64,000 bases of DNA from Nostoc punctiforme NIES-2108 (GCA_003326195.1 LXQE01000149.1:138808-202807); one strand, 5' to 3'; counted from the stretch's first letter, positions 51,573 to 61,512 are shown. Notes: a model not told the origin generated them from the sequence alone. Numbers and translations are program-made.

Positions 51573-52316
51573 ATGGTTTTTCGGAACTGCTTCGTTGCAT
51601 CTGGCTTGATAGCTTTCTTGACATTTGGCTGTAGTGAGGGGGCAAACTCATCGGCAGAAAATACTACACAGGTTGTCCAAGAAAGCAATGTAACCCAACT
51701 TTTTATAGAAGCGAAGGCTACGCAAAAAGCAGAAGATTACTTTCATCAAGGTAATAATTTATTAGATAGACAAAATTATGAAGATGCCATAAAAGCTTAT
51801 GATAAAGCGATCGCCATTAAAATTGAGAGTCCTGAAGCTTGGATTAACCGTGGCATAGCATTAACATCGTTGCAACGCTACCAAAACGCTCTTGCATCGT
51901 ATGATCGAGCGATCGCCATCAAACCGAACAAATATGAAGCCTGGTATAATCGTGGCATAGCTCTAACATCGTTGCAACGTTACCAAGATGCTTTTGCATC
52001 CTATAATAGAGCGATCGCCATCCAACCCGACAAATATGAAGCCTTAATTAACCGAGGCATTGCTCTGACAAAGCTGCACCGCTACAAGGATGCGATCGCA
52101 TCTTATAATAGAGCGATCGCCATCAAGCAAGATTTGCACCAAGCATATTACAACAAAGCTTGCTCTTATGCTTTACAAAGCAATCTAGAATTAGCAATTG
52201 AGAATTTAGACAAAGCAATCAAGCTTGTTCCTGATAAATACAAGAAATTAGCAAAAACTGACCCAGACTTTAGCAAAGTGCGTAGTGAAAAGCAGTTTCA
52301 AGAATTACTGCAATAG
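51573..52316 (+). CDS. TPR-repeat lipoprotein
   Basis: 247 residues. The N-terminus VASGLIAFLTFGC is a lipoprotein signal with the modified cysteine at C20 (LTFGC box). Residues about 50-240 contain five tetratricopeptide repeats; three middle ones are nearly identical (YNRGIALTSLQRYQ.A.ASY.RAIAI.P.KYEA), which argues for recent internal duplication. TPRs form protein-binding superhelices; the partner is unknown. The mature protein should be membrane-anchored. Start ATG after a short A/T region. Confidence 0.85.
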   Translation: MVFRNCFVASGLIAFLTFGCSEGANSSAENTTQVVQESNVTQLFIEAKATQKAEDYFHQGNNLLDRQNYEDAIKAYDKAIAIKIESPEAWINRGIALTSLQRYQNALASYDRAIAIKPNKYEAWYNRGIALTSLQRYQDAFASYNRAIAIQPDKYEALINRGIALTKLHRYKDAIASYNRAIAIKQDLHQAYYNKACSYALQSNLELAIENLDKAIKLVPDKYKKLAKTDPDFSKVRSEKQFQELLQ

Positions 52317-52394
52317 GATTTTATCACCACCTCTCAGTGTAGAATATAAACCTGCTGTAGAAAGGATTTTTTCTTGAGCGGTTTAAGGTTAGAC

Positions 52395-53267
52395 ATGAAA
52401 AAATTGTTAATTACCGGGGCAAGTGGTTTTTTAGGATGGCATCTTTGTCAGCTTGCCAAACAAGAATGGGATATTTATGGCACTTATTTATCCCATCCTT
52501 TAGAGATTTCTGGCATGAAAATTTTAAAAGCGAACTTAACAAATTTTCAGGAATTGAAGCGTATCTTTAATGATGTCAAACCAGAAGCAGTTATTCATAC
52601 TGCTGCACATTCTCAACCAAATTTTTGTCAAACCAACCCCAAAGAATCGCACGCAATTAACGTCATCGCATCCTGCAATATTGCCGGACTTTGCGCAGAT
52701 AACTCTATTCCTTGTGCTTTTACCTCAACCGACTTAGTTTTTGATGGTTTAAATGCTCCCTATCAAGAAACAGATGCCGTGTGCCCTGTCAATCTTTACG
52801 GTGAGCAAAAGGCGATCACAGAAGCAGATATGCTAGAAAGGTATCCGATGACCGCAGTGTGTCGGATGCCCTTGATGTTTGGTGCAGCAACACCCACAGC
52901 TAAAAGCTTTATTCAGCCATTTATTCAAACTTTACAAGCAGAAAAAGAACTAAGGTTATTTATAGATGAATTTCGCACACCAGTAAGTGGAACAACTGCC
53001 GCCAAAGGGCTTTTATTAGCATTAGAAAAAGTGAACGGTATCATTCACTTAGGCGGCAAAGAGCGGATTTCGCGTTATGATTTTGGACAGATATTAGTAG
53101 AAGTATTCCAACTTCCCGCTACCGGACTTAAATCCTGCCGACAACAAGATGTGAAAATGGCAGCACCTAGACCAACAGATGTTTCTTTGGATAGTTCTAA
53201 AGCATTTGCATTGGGGTATCAGCCTTTATTTGTAAAAGAAGAATTAGAGGCAATACAATTCAGTTAA
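52395..53267 (+). CDS. RmlD-like NAD(P)-dependent sugar reductase (SDR family)
   Basis: 290 residues from the ATG at 52395, with AAGG upstream; a TTG at 52374 is less likely. Nucleotide-binding GASGFLG at 8-14, STDLVFDG at 111-118 (catalytic Thr region) and YxxxK at Y135/K139. The layout resembles dTDP-4-dehydrorhamnose reductase (RmlD/RfbD), which completes dTDP-rhamnose synthesis begun by rfbB. Low conservation in the substrate region means another NDP-sugar or an unrelated substrate is possible. It stands alone. Confidence 0.75.
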   Translation: MKKLLITGASGFLGWHLCQLAKQEWDIYGTYLSHPLEISGMKILKANLTNFQELKRIFNDVKPEAVIHTAAHSQPNFCQTNPKESHAINVIASCNIAGLCADNSIPCAFTSTDLVFDGLNAPYQETDAVCPVNLYGEQKAITEADMLERYPMTAVCRMPLMFGAATPTAKSFIQPFIQTLQAEKELRLFIDEFRTPVSGTTAAKGLLLALEKVNGIIHLGGKERISRYDFGQILVEVFQLPATGLKSCRQQDVKMAAPRPTDVSLDSSKAFALGYQPLFVKEELEAIQFS

Positions 53268-53871
53268 GACTAAGTGTTAAAACTAAAAATAGGAATAGGC
53301 TATTTTGGAATGCGATTACCTCTAGTAAACTACGCGTAGGCGTTGTTCGCCGTAGGCATCGCAACCGAAAAACCTGTTTTATTGAGAATTTAGTAATGTA
53401 ATTGATAATTTAACCCCGATCTGACAAAATCACGTTACTCCCTTCTTTAACAGGCAAGCGACGGTTTCCTCTCACTTTCTCCCCTCCTAAATGAGAATAT
53501 TCCTGTAAAAGCGAAAATTTAATTTCGTGAAAGTCATATCTGATTGCATTCCACTCTTATTCAGGCTCATTACTATTTATTTAGATGTGCTTACCCTATA
53601 GTTATCGGCTAATTTTTTAGTTAGCAAACTTAAATTAAATTTTATTTTTACCTTTAATTAAAGTTTGCTTAAACTCCTAATTTTAAAATGGGGTGTCTCA
53701 AAACAATTTGGGCAGTTGTTTGCTTCTTATTGAAAAAGAGAAAAATATTGATTTCATAACTGGATCTAACAGTTATGAATTTCAATTGGAAAAATAAGTA
53801 AGTTAGATAAAAGCTATTTTTGTAGCTTGTAATTGCATTGCTTACAGAAGTTGATGGTAAGGAAAATTGAG
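53268..53871. other. Gene-free stretch, 604 bp
   Basis: It contains a GCGTAGGCG..GTAGGCATCGC repeat at 53331-53362 and otherwise A/T-rich DNA before the PEP-CTERM gene. Short frames here (for example minus strand 53669-53887) lack coding character. Confidence 0.5.
53331..53362. repeat. Degenerate GCGTAGGCG..GTAGGCATCGC repeat
   Basis: TACGCGTAGGCG..CGCCGTAGGCATCGC in the gap before the PEP-CTERM gene. It is a relative of 4541-4572 and is non-coding. Confidence 0.5.
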
Positions 53872-54417
53872 ATGAAATTGGTTCCAAATTTATTGGTTGC
53901 TGCTACTATTGCTTTAGGTTTTTCTACCATAGATGTAAAATCTGCATCTGCTGCAATTCTTAATTACGCTTTCACCGTTGATAGTCCAGCAACAAAGGGG
54001 AATGGCTTTTTTAGCTTTGATGACTCAACCTTCAGCAATGGCTATAATCCCGAAGCTCCCATTCAGTCACTTTCTTTCAACTTTGATGGCGATACCATTT
54101 ACACTGAACAAGATGATGCAAATTACCCAGATTTTCCTCTTGTTTTTAAAACTACATCCTTAACAGGACAAACGTATGTTGGATTAGATTATCAGTTTAA
54201 TGATAAAGCTAATCCTTCCAGTTCTATCAGTTATGAAATTATTGGTGACGATTTTACAATTTACTCTAAAACTTCTCCCAATGCTGAACTGATATCAGGT
54301 ACAGTTTCTTATAGACAAGTACCTGAACCTACACCTTTCGTTGGTGTTCTTTTTGCTTGTAGCCTTGGCTCAATGATGAAGAGAAAGGTAGCATCCATGA
54401 AAAAGATTAAAATCTAA
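53872..54417 (+). CDS. PEP-CTERM sorting-domain exported protein
   Basis: 181 residues from the ATG at 53872, with AAGGAAAATTGAG upstream; an upstream ATG at 53833 adds an atypical start. Signal peptide 1-26 (SASA cleavage), a beta-rich body with FSFDDSTFSNG, and the C-terminal sorting signal VPEPTPFVGVLFACSLGSMM followed by basic residues (KRKVASMKK). This anchors or sorts extracellular proteins, dependent on an exosortase. The body resembles no family I know. Its ligand is unknown. Confidence 0.8.
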   Translation: MKLVPNLLVAATIALGFSTIDVKSASAAILNYAFTVDSPATKGNGFFSFDDSTFSNGYNPEAPIQSLSFNFDGDTIYTEQDDANYPDFPLVFKTTSLTGQTYVGLDYQFNDKANPSSSISYEIIGDDFTIYSKTSPNAELISGTVSYRQVPEPTPFVGVLFACSLGSMMKRKVASMKKIKI

Positions 54418-54744
54418 CCTTGGTTAAGTTGATATTAACAATTTCTTTGCCAAGGATTAATCTCTTATTAGTAGGCTTTTATGTGGGGAAACAACATCTG
54501 ACACATTGATAGCAGAGGGAAAAATTGGAAATTAAAATCTGATTTTGATAATACCAATTCTCTATGAAGCTGCACATTATGACCCCTCCAAACCTCTCCT
54601 TAGCAACGATGGTGGGGTTATTTCTATGGGTCTTAATAAAGAATTGCTATAAGGGAATAATTACGAAATTTTCCTACGATTACTCCGCCATCTTTGTGTT
54701 AGCTGTTGCTGTACTTTAACTTACCTGTTAACCAGGAGTAGAGA
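54418..54744. other. Gene-free stretch, 327 bp, with one MITE-like element
   Basis: It holds the element at 54551-54650 and, close to the phoD-like start, GTTAACC and TTTAAC elements. No coding frame. Confidence 0.5.
54551..54650. mobile_element. MITE-like element with ATACCAATTCTC inverted ends
   Basis: Left end ATACCAATTCTCTATGA and right end TAATAAAGAATTGCTAT are inverted copies with a few mismatches, bounding about 100 bp of non-coding DNA with a central CCCTCC..GGTGGGG stem. Its ends recall those of 20643-20896. No coding frame. Confidence 0.5.
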
Positions 54745-56361
54745 ATGGTAGATTACCGGAATTTTGAGCAGTTCCTGCACAGTCGAATCAAACGACGCAA
54801 CTTAATTATTGGGGCAGGAGCATTATCTGGTTTAGCGATCGCTAACCAATTTTATTCTCAAAGAGCGATGTCTGCCGACAAGCCGCTACGCGTCTACGCC
54901 ACCAGCAGATTTTCCAATTATCCTTTCACTTTAGGTGTAGCGTCGGGCGATCCTTATCCTACCAGCGTAGTGATTTGGACTCGTCTCGCTCCTGAACCTT
55001 TAAATGGAGGTGGAATGCCACCTGTGAATGTGCCAATTCGCTGGGAAATAGCAACCGATCCCGACATGAGGCGTATTGTCTCCAGAGGTACGGTACTTGC
55101 AACTCCACAACTAGCTCATTCAGTTCGAGTTGTCGTAGAAGGCCTGCAATCTGATACTTGGTACTGGTATCGGTTTCTTGTCGGTCAAGACGCTAGCCCC
55201 ATTGGTCGCACCCGTACAGCGCCTTTAGCAGGTGGCTACTTAAATAAATTAAACTTTGCCCTTGTTTCCTGTCAGCACTATGAGCAGGGATACTATACTG
55301 CTTACAAATATATTGCCCAGGATGACCTCAGCTTGGTAGTGCATGTTGGAGACTACATCTATGAAGGCGGAATCTCAAACAATCGTCCCAGAAAGCATAA
55401 CAGTGCCGAAATTCTAACCTTAGAAGATTACCGTAACCGTCACGCCCTCTATAAAACTGATACCAATCTGCAAGCAGCTCATGCAGCCTTTCCCTGGATT
55501 GTCACCTGGGATGACCACGAGGTAGAAAACAACTACGCCAACGACATCTCCGAAGTCGATACTGAACCAGATCAAAATCGGGCAATCTTCCTGCAACGAC
55601 GGGCTGCTGCCTATCAGGCTTATTACGAACACATGCCACTGCGCCCTTTCTCGCGTCCTGTTGGCCCCGATATGCAACTTTACCGTCGGCTTTCCTTTGG
55701 TAACTTAGCTACTTTCCATGTCCTAGATACCCGTCAGTATCGCACCGATCAGCCCTGTGGTGATGGTACTAAAGAACGTTGCCCAGAAAATTTAAATCCG
55801 AATGCAACGATTACCGGCAAGCGTCAGGAAGATTGGCTATACAATGGTTTAAATAACTCACAGGCTAAGTGGAACGTTTTAGCCCAGCAAGTTATAGTTG
55901 CTCAGATAGACACAAAACCAGGGGAAGGCGGAACCTACAGCATGGATAAGTGGGATGGTTATGTGGCTTCCCGCGATCGCCTTATGCGTTTCTTAGAACA
56001 GCGCAAACCATCTAATCCAGTAGTCTTATCAGGCGATATTCATTCCAACTGGGCAATAAATTTAAAGGCTGACTTTAATAACCCAAAATCTGCTACGGTT
56101 GGGAGTGAATTCGTCTGTACCTCAATAACCTCCGGTGGAGATGGGGCAGATACCAGCCCAAATGTTGAAGCTTACTTACCCGATAACCCACACATTAAGT
56201 TCTTCAACGGTCAACGGGGATATGTTCGCTGTGCGCTGACTCCCACAACCTACAAGACAGACTATCTAGTTTTATCAAACGTCACAACCCCGAATGGCAC
56301 GCTTAGTAAGCGGGCTTCATTTGTAGTTGAAGATGGTCGTCCAGAAATACAACAAGCCTAA
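54745..56361 (+). CDS. phoD: PhoD-type alkaline phosphatase/phosphodiesterase, Tat-exported
   Basis: 538 residues. N-terminal Tat-type signal with the twin arginine R17/R18 (KRRNLIIGAGALSGLAIANQ), then PhoD-N domain (FTLGVASGDPYPTSVVIWTR) and the metallophosphatase body with VHVGDYIYEGG, WDDHEVENNYANDI and VVLSGDIHSNW, the metal-binding signature of PhoD. It releases phosphate from esters in the periplasm or outside. Possibly Pho-regulated, but I found no clear Pho box. Its start is set by AGGAG 5 bp upstream. It is convergent with gcvP. Confidence 0.93.
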   Translation: MVDYRNFEQFLHSRIKRRNLIIGAGALSGLAIANQFYSQRAMSADKPLRVYATSRFSNYPFTLGVASGDPYPTSVVIWTRLAPEPLNGGGMPPVNVPIRWEIATDPDMRRIVSRGTVLATPQLAHSVRVVVEGLQSDTWYWYRFLVGQDASPIGRTRTAPLAGGYLNKLNFALVSCQHYEQGYYTAYKYIAQDDLSLVVHVGDYIYEGGISNNRPRKHNSAEILTLEDYRNRHALYKTDTNLQAAHAAFPWIVTWDDHEVENNYANDISEVDTEPDQNRAIFLQRRAAAYQAYYEHMPLRPFSRPVGPDMQLYRRLSFGNLATFHVLDTRQYRTDQPCGDGTKERCPENLNPNATITGKRQEDWLYNGLNNSQAKWNVLAQQVIVAQIDTKPGEGGTYSMDKWDGYVASRDRLMRFLEQRKPSNPVVLSGDIHSNWAINLKADFNNPKSATVGSEFVCTSITSGGDGADTSPNVEAYLPDNPHIKFFNGQRGYVRCALTPTTYKTDYLVLSNVTTPNGTLSKRASFVVEDGRPEIQQA

Positions 56362-56437
56362 TCGTTTAATTCCCAGGTATCACAACTAGATAATCACAGA
56401 TAGAAATAGGTAAATCATCAGTTTTTATCGAAGCCAT

Positions 56438-56475
56438 GAGTTAGGAGTTTTAATTCCTAACTCCTAACTCTTCAC
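56438..56475. repeat. STRR inverted hairpin between phoD and gcvP
   Basis: GAGTTAGGAG pairs with CTCCTAACTC at 56461-56470 across a short spacer. This is a TTAGGAGT-type repeat in the 120-bp gap between convergent stops, so it probably ends both transcripts. Confidence 0.75.
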
Positions 56476-56481
56476 TTCAGT

Positions 56482-59415
56482 TTAATAAGCATCCATTGGC
56501 AGACAAGAACAAACAAAATTCCTGTCGCCAAAAGCCGCATCAATGCGACCGACAGCCGGCCAGAACTTATATTCACGAGTCCAAGGCGCGGGATAAGCAG
56601 CTTGTTCACGAGAATAAGGATGATTCCATTCTCCAGTAATCAAACTTTCGGCAGTGTGGGGTGCGTTCTTCAAAACATTATCTTGGATATCCACCTTGCC
56701 AACTTCTATTTCGGCAATTTCTTGACGAATAGAAATCAACGCATTACAGAAACGATCCAACTCTTGCTTAGATTCACTTTCTGTAGGTTCCACCATGATT
56801 GTACCCCCTACAGGCCAGGAGACAGTCGGCGCATGGAAACCATAATCTATGAGACGCTTGGCAACATCATCGATTTCGATCGCAGCAGATTTTTTGAGCG
56901 ATCGCAAATCTAAAATACATTCATGGGCAACTAGACCATTTTTCCCCTGATACAAAACTGGATAGTACGATTCCAGTTTCTTGGCAATGTAATTAGCATT
57001 GAGAATCGCCACCTTAGTTGCATGGGTTAAACCATCTGCACCCATCATGGCGATGTACATCCAAGAAATGACCAAGATACTCGCACTACCCCAAGGCGCA
57101 GCAGCAACCGCACCAATATGTGAGTGCTGAGTTGAGTTGTTGATAGTAACAACAGGATGTCCGGGGAGAAAAGGCACAAGATGAGAAGCAACGCCAATGG
57201 GCCCCATACCAGGGCCACCGCCACCATGAGGAATACAGAAGGTTTTGTGCAGATTCAAGTGACAGACATCCGCGCCAATATCCCCAGGACGGCAAATTCC
57301 TACTTGGGCGTTCATATTTGCCCCATCCATGTAAACTTGTCCGCCGTGACTGTGGACAACAGCGCAGATTTCCTGAATTGGCTCCTCAAATACACCATGA
57401 GTTGAAGGATATGTCACCATTAAGGCGGCTAATTCATTGCTGTGTTTTTCTGCCTTCGCCTTCAGGTCAGCAACGTCAATATTACCTTGTGAGTCACAGG
57501 CAACAGCCACCACCTTCATCCCGCACATCACCGCACTTGCAGGGTTTGTCCCATGTGCCGAGGTGGGAATCAAACAAACATTGCGATGTGCTTCACCCCG
57601 ATTTTCGTGATATTGACGAATTACTAAAAGTCCAGCATATTCGCCCTGAGAACCAGCATTTGGTTGTAGAGAAATTCCCGCAAACCCGGTAATTTCAGCT
57701 AACCATGCTTCAAGTTGCTGGAATAGGATTTGATAGCCTTGCGTTTGGGAAGCCGGGGCAAATGGATGAATCTTGCCAAATTCTTCCCAACTTACCGGAA
57801 TCATCTCAGCAGTTGCATTCAATTTCATTGTGCAAGAACCCAAAGGAATCATCGATGTTGTTAGCGACAAGTCCTTGCTTTCCAGCTTGTGCAGATAACG
57901 CAACAACTCCGTTTCTGAGTGATAGCGGTTAAAAACTGGGTGGGTGAGATATGTACTTGTACGGGCAAGGGTTGAGTTTTCTAGAGGTAATTTGCGCCGT
58001 GCTGCAATTAAGTCTCCAATTTCTTTAAAACTGAAAAATGGACTATCAGACGCTGCAAAAATCTCCCAAAGCTTTATCAAATCATCTACTGTAGTTGTTT
58101 CATCTAGAGAGATACCAACGGCAGTGTCATCAAAAATCCGCAGGTTAATATTCCGTGCTTGACAAGCTTCGAGAATTACCTCTAGGCTGCGTGTTCCCAA
58201 TTCCACCCGCAGTGTATCAAAGAAATCTTCAGAACTAATTTTGTAACCCAAATGCTTTAGTCCTGCTGCCAACATTAAAGTTAGCTGGTGGATATTTTCA
58301 GCAATTCGTTTCAGTCCAGCAGGGCCATGATAGACGGCGTACATACTTGCCATTACCGCCAGCAGCACCTGTGCAGTACAGATATTACTAGTAGCTTTTT
58401 CGCGGCGGATATGCTGTTCGCGGGTTTGCAAGGCGAGACGTAATGCAGGCTTCCCTTGGGCATCTTTTGATACTCCCACAATTCGCCCTGGAACCAGCCG
58501 TTTATACTCTTCCTTCGTAGCAAAATATGCCGCATGAGGCCCCCCAAACCCTAAAGGAATACCGAACCGCTGAGTACTTCCGACAGCAATATCAGCGCCA
58601 AATTCCCCAGGAGGGGTCAGCAAAGTTAAACTTAAAGGATCTGCTGCTACCGTCACCAATGCACCCTTAGCATGGGCTTTTTCGATAAAAGCGCGGTAGT
58701 CGTAAATAGTGCCATCACTTGCAGGGTATTGCAGAACAGCTCCAAAAATTGGTCGATCAAAATCAAATGTTTGATGATCGCCAACAACGATCTTAATCCC
58801 CAATGGTTTAGCGCGTGTTTGCAAAACATCAATGGTTTGGGGATGGCAATCGCGAGAGACAAAATAGGCATCTGCCTGATTTTTAGAGACACCATAGCTT
58901 AGGCTCATCGCTTCAGCTGCTGCTGTAGCTTCATCAAGTAACGAAGCATTGGCAATTTCTAAACCTGTGAGGTCAATAATCAGGGTTTGAAAATTCAGCA
59001 GTGCTTCTAGTCGCCCTTGAGCAATTTCTGGCTGATAAGGAGTGTAGGCAGTATACCAACCGGGGTTTTCTAGGATGTTACGCCCAATCACAGGTGGGGT
59101 AATACTGTCGTAATAGCCCATACCAATGTATGAACGGAAAACCTGATTTTTGGCAGCAACTTTTTTTAACGATGCCAGTGCTGCATACTCACTTTCTGCT
59201 GCTGGTAACTTTAGCGGTTGCTTCAGCCGAATTGCCTGTGGAACTGTTTGGTCGATTAGAGCATCCAGGCTGGTAAATCCCAAAACCTTAAGCATAAGCT
59301 GGATGTCATCAGAGTTAGGGCCAATGTGTCTTGGCACAAAACTACTTAACTTTTGACTTTTGTCGTCCAGCACTTGCTGCTCATTAGACTTGATAATAGG
59401 GGCGTTCAATACCAC
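56482..59415 (-). CDS. gcvP: Glycine dehydrogenase (decarboxylating), P protein
   Basis: 977 residues, full single-chain P protein. The PLP lysine is K724 in NLHKTFCIPHGGGGPGMG; other typical blocks are FVPRHIGPN, YTAYTPYQPEIAQGRLEALL (with the N-terminal half) and GANMNAQVG. It decarboxylates glycine and passes the methylamine group to GcvH lipoate, essential for photorespiratory glycine use. It is encoded 192 bp after gcvH on the same strand, in the order gcvT-gcvH-gcvP. Its stop region faces phoD. Confidence 0.97.
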   Translation of the reverse strand: MVLNAPIIKSNEQQVLDDKSQKLSSFVPRHIGPNSDDIQLMLKVLGFTSLDALIDQTVPQAIRLKQPLKLPAAESEYAALASLKKVAAKNQVFRSYIGMGYYDSITPPVIGRNILENPGWYTAYTPYQPEIAQGRLEALLNFQTLIIDLTGLEIANASLLDEATAAAEAMSLSYGVSKNQADAYFVSRDCHPQTIDVLQTRAKPLGIKIVVGDHQTFDFDRPIFGAVLQYPASDGTIYDYRAFIEKAHAKGALVTVAADPLSLTLLTPPGEFGADIAVGSTQRFGIPLGFGGPHAAYFATKEEYKRLVPGRIVGVSKDAQGKPALRLALQTREQHIRREKATSNICTAQVLLAVMASMYAVYHGPAGLKRIAENIHQLTLMLAAGLKHLGYKISSEDFFDTLRVELGTRSLEVILEACQARNINLRIFDDTAVGISLDETTTVDDLIKLWEIFAASDSPFFSFKEIGDLIAARRKLPLENSTLARTSTYLTHPVFNRYHSETELLRYLHKLESKDLSLTTSMIPLGSCTMKLNATAEMIPVSWEEFGKIHPFAPASQTQGYQILFQQLEAWLAEITGFAGISLQPNAGSQGEYAGLLVIRQYHENRGEAHRNVCLIPTSAHGTNPASAVMCGMKVVAVACDSQGNIDVADLKAKAEKHSNELAALMVTYPSTHGVFEEPIQEICAVVHSHGGQVYMDGANMNAQVGICRPGDIGADVCHLNLHKTFCIPHGGGGPGMGPIGVASHLVPFLPGHPVVTINNSTQHSHIGAVAAAPWGSASILVISWMYIAMMGADGLTHATKVAILNANYIAKKLESYYPVLYQGKNGLVAHECILDLRSLKKSAAIEIDDVAKRLIDYGFHAPTVSWPVGGTIMVEPTESESKQELDRFCNALISIRQEIAEIEVGKVDIQDNVLKNAPHTAESLITGEWNHPYSREQAAYPAPWTREYKFWPAVGRIDAAFGDRNFVCSCLPMDAY

Positions 59416-59607
59416 AAATTACTCTCCAGATGGTACTATTATCATATTTTGCAATAAATACTCTTAAACTGGGGGCTGGGGACTGGGAATTCCGAAGATA
59501 TTGGATAGGTGAATAAGAGTAATTGTTAATTACCTCCTCCACTCACCTACTCCTTTACTCTTCCATTCAGCACTGGCTCAACGCCCCGCTAACAGCACTC
59601 AGCACTC

Positions 59608-59997
59608 CTACTCCCCTTCTACTTGGGCGCGATACTCATCTGCTGTCAAGGCATCCTCAATTTCGCCAGGGTCATTGACGCGCACTTTCAAAAACCACCC
59701 TTCCCCATAGGGGTCTTCTGACACTTCTTCGGGAGAATTAATTAAGGCTTCATTCCGTTCTATAACGGTGCCTGTCACTGGTGAATTCAGTTCCTCAACG
59801 GCTTTCACTGATTCGATTGTGCCAAAGTTTTCTCCCCTGGTAAGAGCATCGCCAATTTCTGGCAGTTCCAAAAAGACGATATCACCCAATTCCTGTACGG
59901 CAAACTCAGTAATGCCAATTGTGGCAATTTCACCATCTATTCGCACGTATTCATGAGAATCCAGATATCTGAAATCTTGAGGATATTCAAAAGACAT
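59608..59997 (-). CDS. gcvH: Glycine cleavage system H protein
   Basis: 129 residues. The lipoylation site is K65 in GTIESVKAVEELNSPVTGTV, and the fold is the classic beta-sandwich H protein (HEYVRIDGEIATIGITEFAV). It shuttles the aminomethyl group between P, T and L proteins. Lies 125 bp downstream of gcvT and 192 bp upstream of gcvP; such wide spacing suggests internal promoters or processing. Confidence 0.97.
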   Translation of the reverse strand: MSFEYPQDFRYLDSHEYVRIDGEIATIGITEFAVQELGDIVFLELPEIGDALTRGENFGTIESVKAVEELNSPVTGTVIERNEALINSPEEVSEDPYGEGWFLKVRVNDPGEIEDALTADEYRAQVEGE

Positions 59998-60122
59998 ATC
60001 ACTTCCTCTCCCTTATTAAAAAAATTATTGCCCCAATACTCATCCAAGCCATATTTGGTAATGAACCTGACTGTAGATTGAATAACTCACAACACATTAT
60101 TCCTCAAAAACCTCAGCGCTTA

Positions 60123-61259
60123 TCAGTTGGCAACACGATTTTTTGACCGATAAAAGGGACGTTTAACTACAACTGCTGGATAAGCTTTGCCGCGAATTTC
60201 GACTTCTAGCTGCTGACCAACAGTTGCTAGCTGGGTGGGAACGTAGCCTAATGCAACAGGATAACCAAGTGTAGGTGACAGGGTGCCACTAGTAACTTCT
60301 CCCACAACTTTACCTTCGGATAACACTTGATAGCCATGACGGGCAATGTTGCGTCCTTGGGTTTGCAAACCTACCAATCGACGCTGCACTCCCTTGGATT
60401 TTTGCTCTGTTAAAACTTCCCGACCAATAAAATCGCCTTTGGTATCTAAGTGAACTAGCCACCCTAAACCTGCTTCTAAAGGTGTGGTAGTATCATCGAT
60501 ATCTTGTCCGTAAAGTGCCATCGCTGCTTCTAGGCGCAGAGTGTCTCTCGCACCGAGTCCACAGGGGATAACACCACTTTTATGGAGACTTCGCCACAAT
60601 TCTACTCCCACATCTGGGTCTACCATCACCTCAAAGCCATCTTCTCCGGTGTAACCTGTGCGGGCTAGGAAGGCAGGTTTATCTAGTAGAGTTGCTGTTA
60701 AATGTCCAAAGGCTTTGATTGGTTGCAAGTCTTCTTGCACTAATGGCTGGAGATATTTAATCGCTTTTGGCCCTTGCACGGCAATTAAGACTTTATCTGG
60801 TGAAAGGTCTTGGAATTGCAACTTATTTAGGTCAAGGTGTTGCAAGAGCCATGCTTTATCTTTACCAGAGGTTGCCGCATTGACTATGATGAATGCCTTT
60901 TGTGTACCACTGGTGTCTTCACCTTGATAATAAACAATGATGTCGTCAATAATTCCCGCTTGAGGATTTAACAATACGGTGTATTGCGCTTGACCAACTT
61001 GCAAACGACTCAAGTCGGAAGGTACTAGTGGCTGGAGTTGGGAAATCAGGTTTTTACCTTGGAGGGTAAATTTGCCCATGTGGGAAATATCGAACATTCC
61101 GGCTGTATTTCTTACAGCCTCGTGTTCGCGGCTAATTCCACTAAATTGCACAGGCATTTCCCAGCCGCCAAAGCTGGTAAGGCGTGCTTTGAGTTCTACA
61201 CCCAGTTGATATAAAGGGGTTCGCGCCAGAGATTGGGCGTTGTCTTCTTGATTAGCCAC
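60123..61259 (-). CDS. gcvT: Glycine cleavage system T protein (aminomethyltransferase)
   Basis: 378 residues. Begins with LARTPLYQLGVELKARLTSF, carries the tetrahydrofolate-binding GYTGEDGFEVMVDPD and the C-terminal EVTSGTLSPTLGYPVALGYV of the family. It forms 5,10-methylene-tetrahydrofolate and releases ammonia from aminomethyl-lipoate. First gene of the minus-strand gcvT-gcvH-gcvP run; the 5' flank (61260-61512) has no riboswitch that I can recognise. Confidence 0.97.
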   Translation of the reverse strand: MANQEDNAQSLARTPLYQLGVELKARLTSFGGWEMPVQFSGISREHEAVRNTAGMFDISHMGKFTLQGKNLISQLQPLVPSDLSRLQVGQAQYTVLLNPQAGIIDDIIVYYQGEDTSGTQKAFIIVNAATSGKDKAWLLQHLDLNKLQFQDLSPDKVLIAVQGPKAIKYLQPLVQEDLQPIKAFGHLTATLLDKPAFLARTGYTGEDGFEVMVDPDVGVELWRSLHKSGVIPCGLGARDTLRLEAAMALYGQDIDDTTTPLEAGLGWLVHLDTKGDFIGREVLTEQKSKGVQRRLVGLQTQGRNIARHGYQVLSEGKVVGEVTSGTLSPTLGYPVALGYVPTQLATVGQQLEVEIRGKAYPAVVVKRPFYRSKNRVAN

Positions 61260-61512
61260 AGGTAATTATTGCGATCGCACCTCAACATCTATCATCCTAC
61301 GAGATGCTTTCTGGTTTTACAGTTTTGTATATCGAAATTGGGTATGGAGGGTATGGGGCATTGGGCACACAAGGCAGAGGGGCAAAGGAAAAAGACTTAC
61401 TACTACTAATTCTCCCTTGCTCCCCTGCTCTCCACTCCCTCATCCCCTTTGTCCCCTTCTGTAAGGTTTAATAGTTAATAGTAGAAGTGTTGAGATTTAT
61501 TAAGAAGAGATT

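Noticed and set aside
53669..53887. 72-codon minus-strand frame before the PEP-CTERM gene
   Set aside because: A/T-driven composition, overlaps the start of a better gene on the other strand, no family features.
54715..54733. TTTAAC and GTTAACC before phoD as a Pho box
   Set aside because: The TTAAC cores are 12 bp apart, not 11, and they overlap the ribosome-binding site of the gene, so activation from here is unlikely.
61260..61512. Glycine riboswitch upstream of gcvT
   Set aside because: I see no recognisable tandem aptamer; the region is short and contains G- and C-rich repeats.
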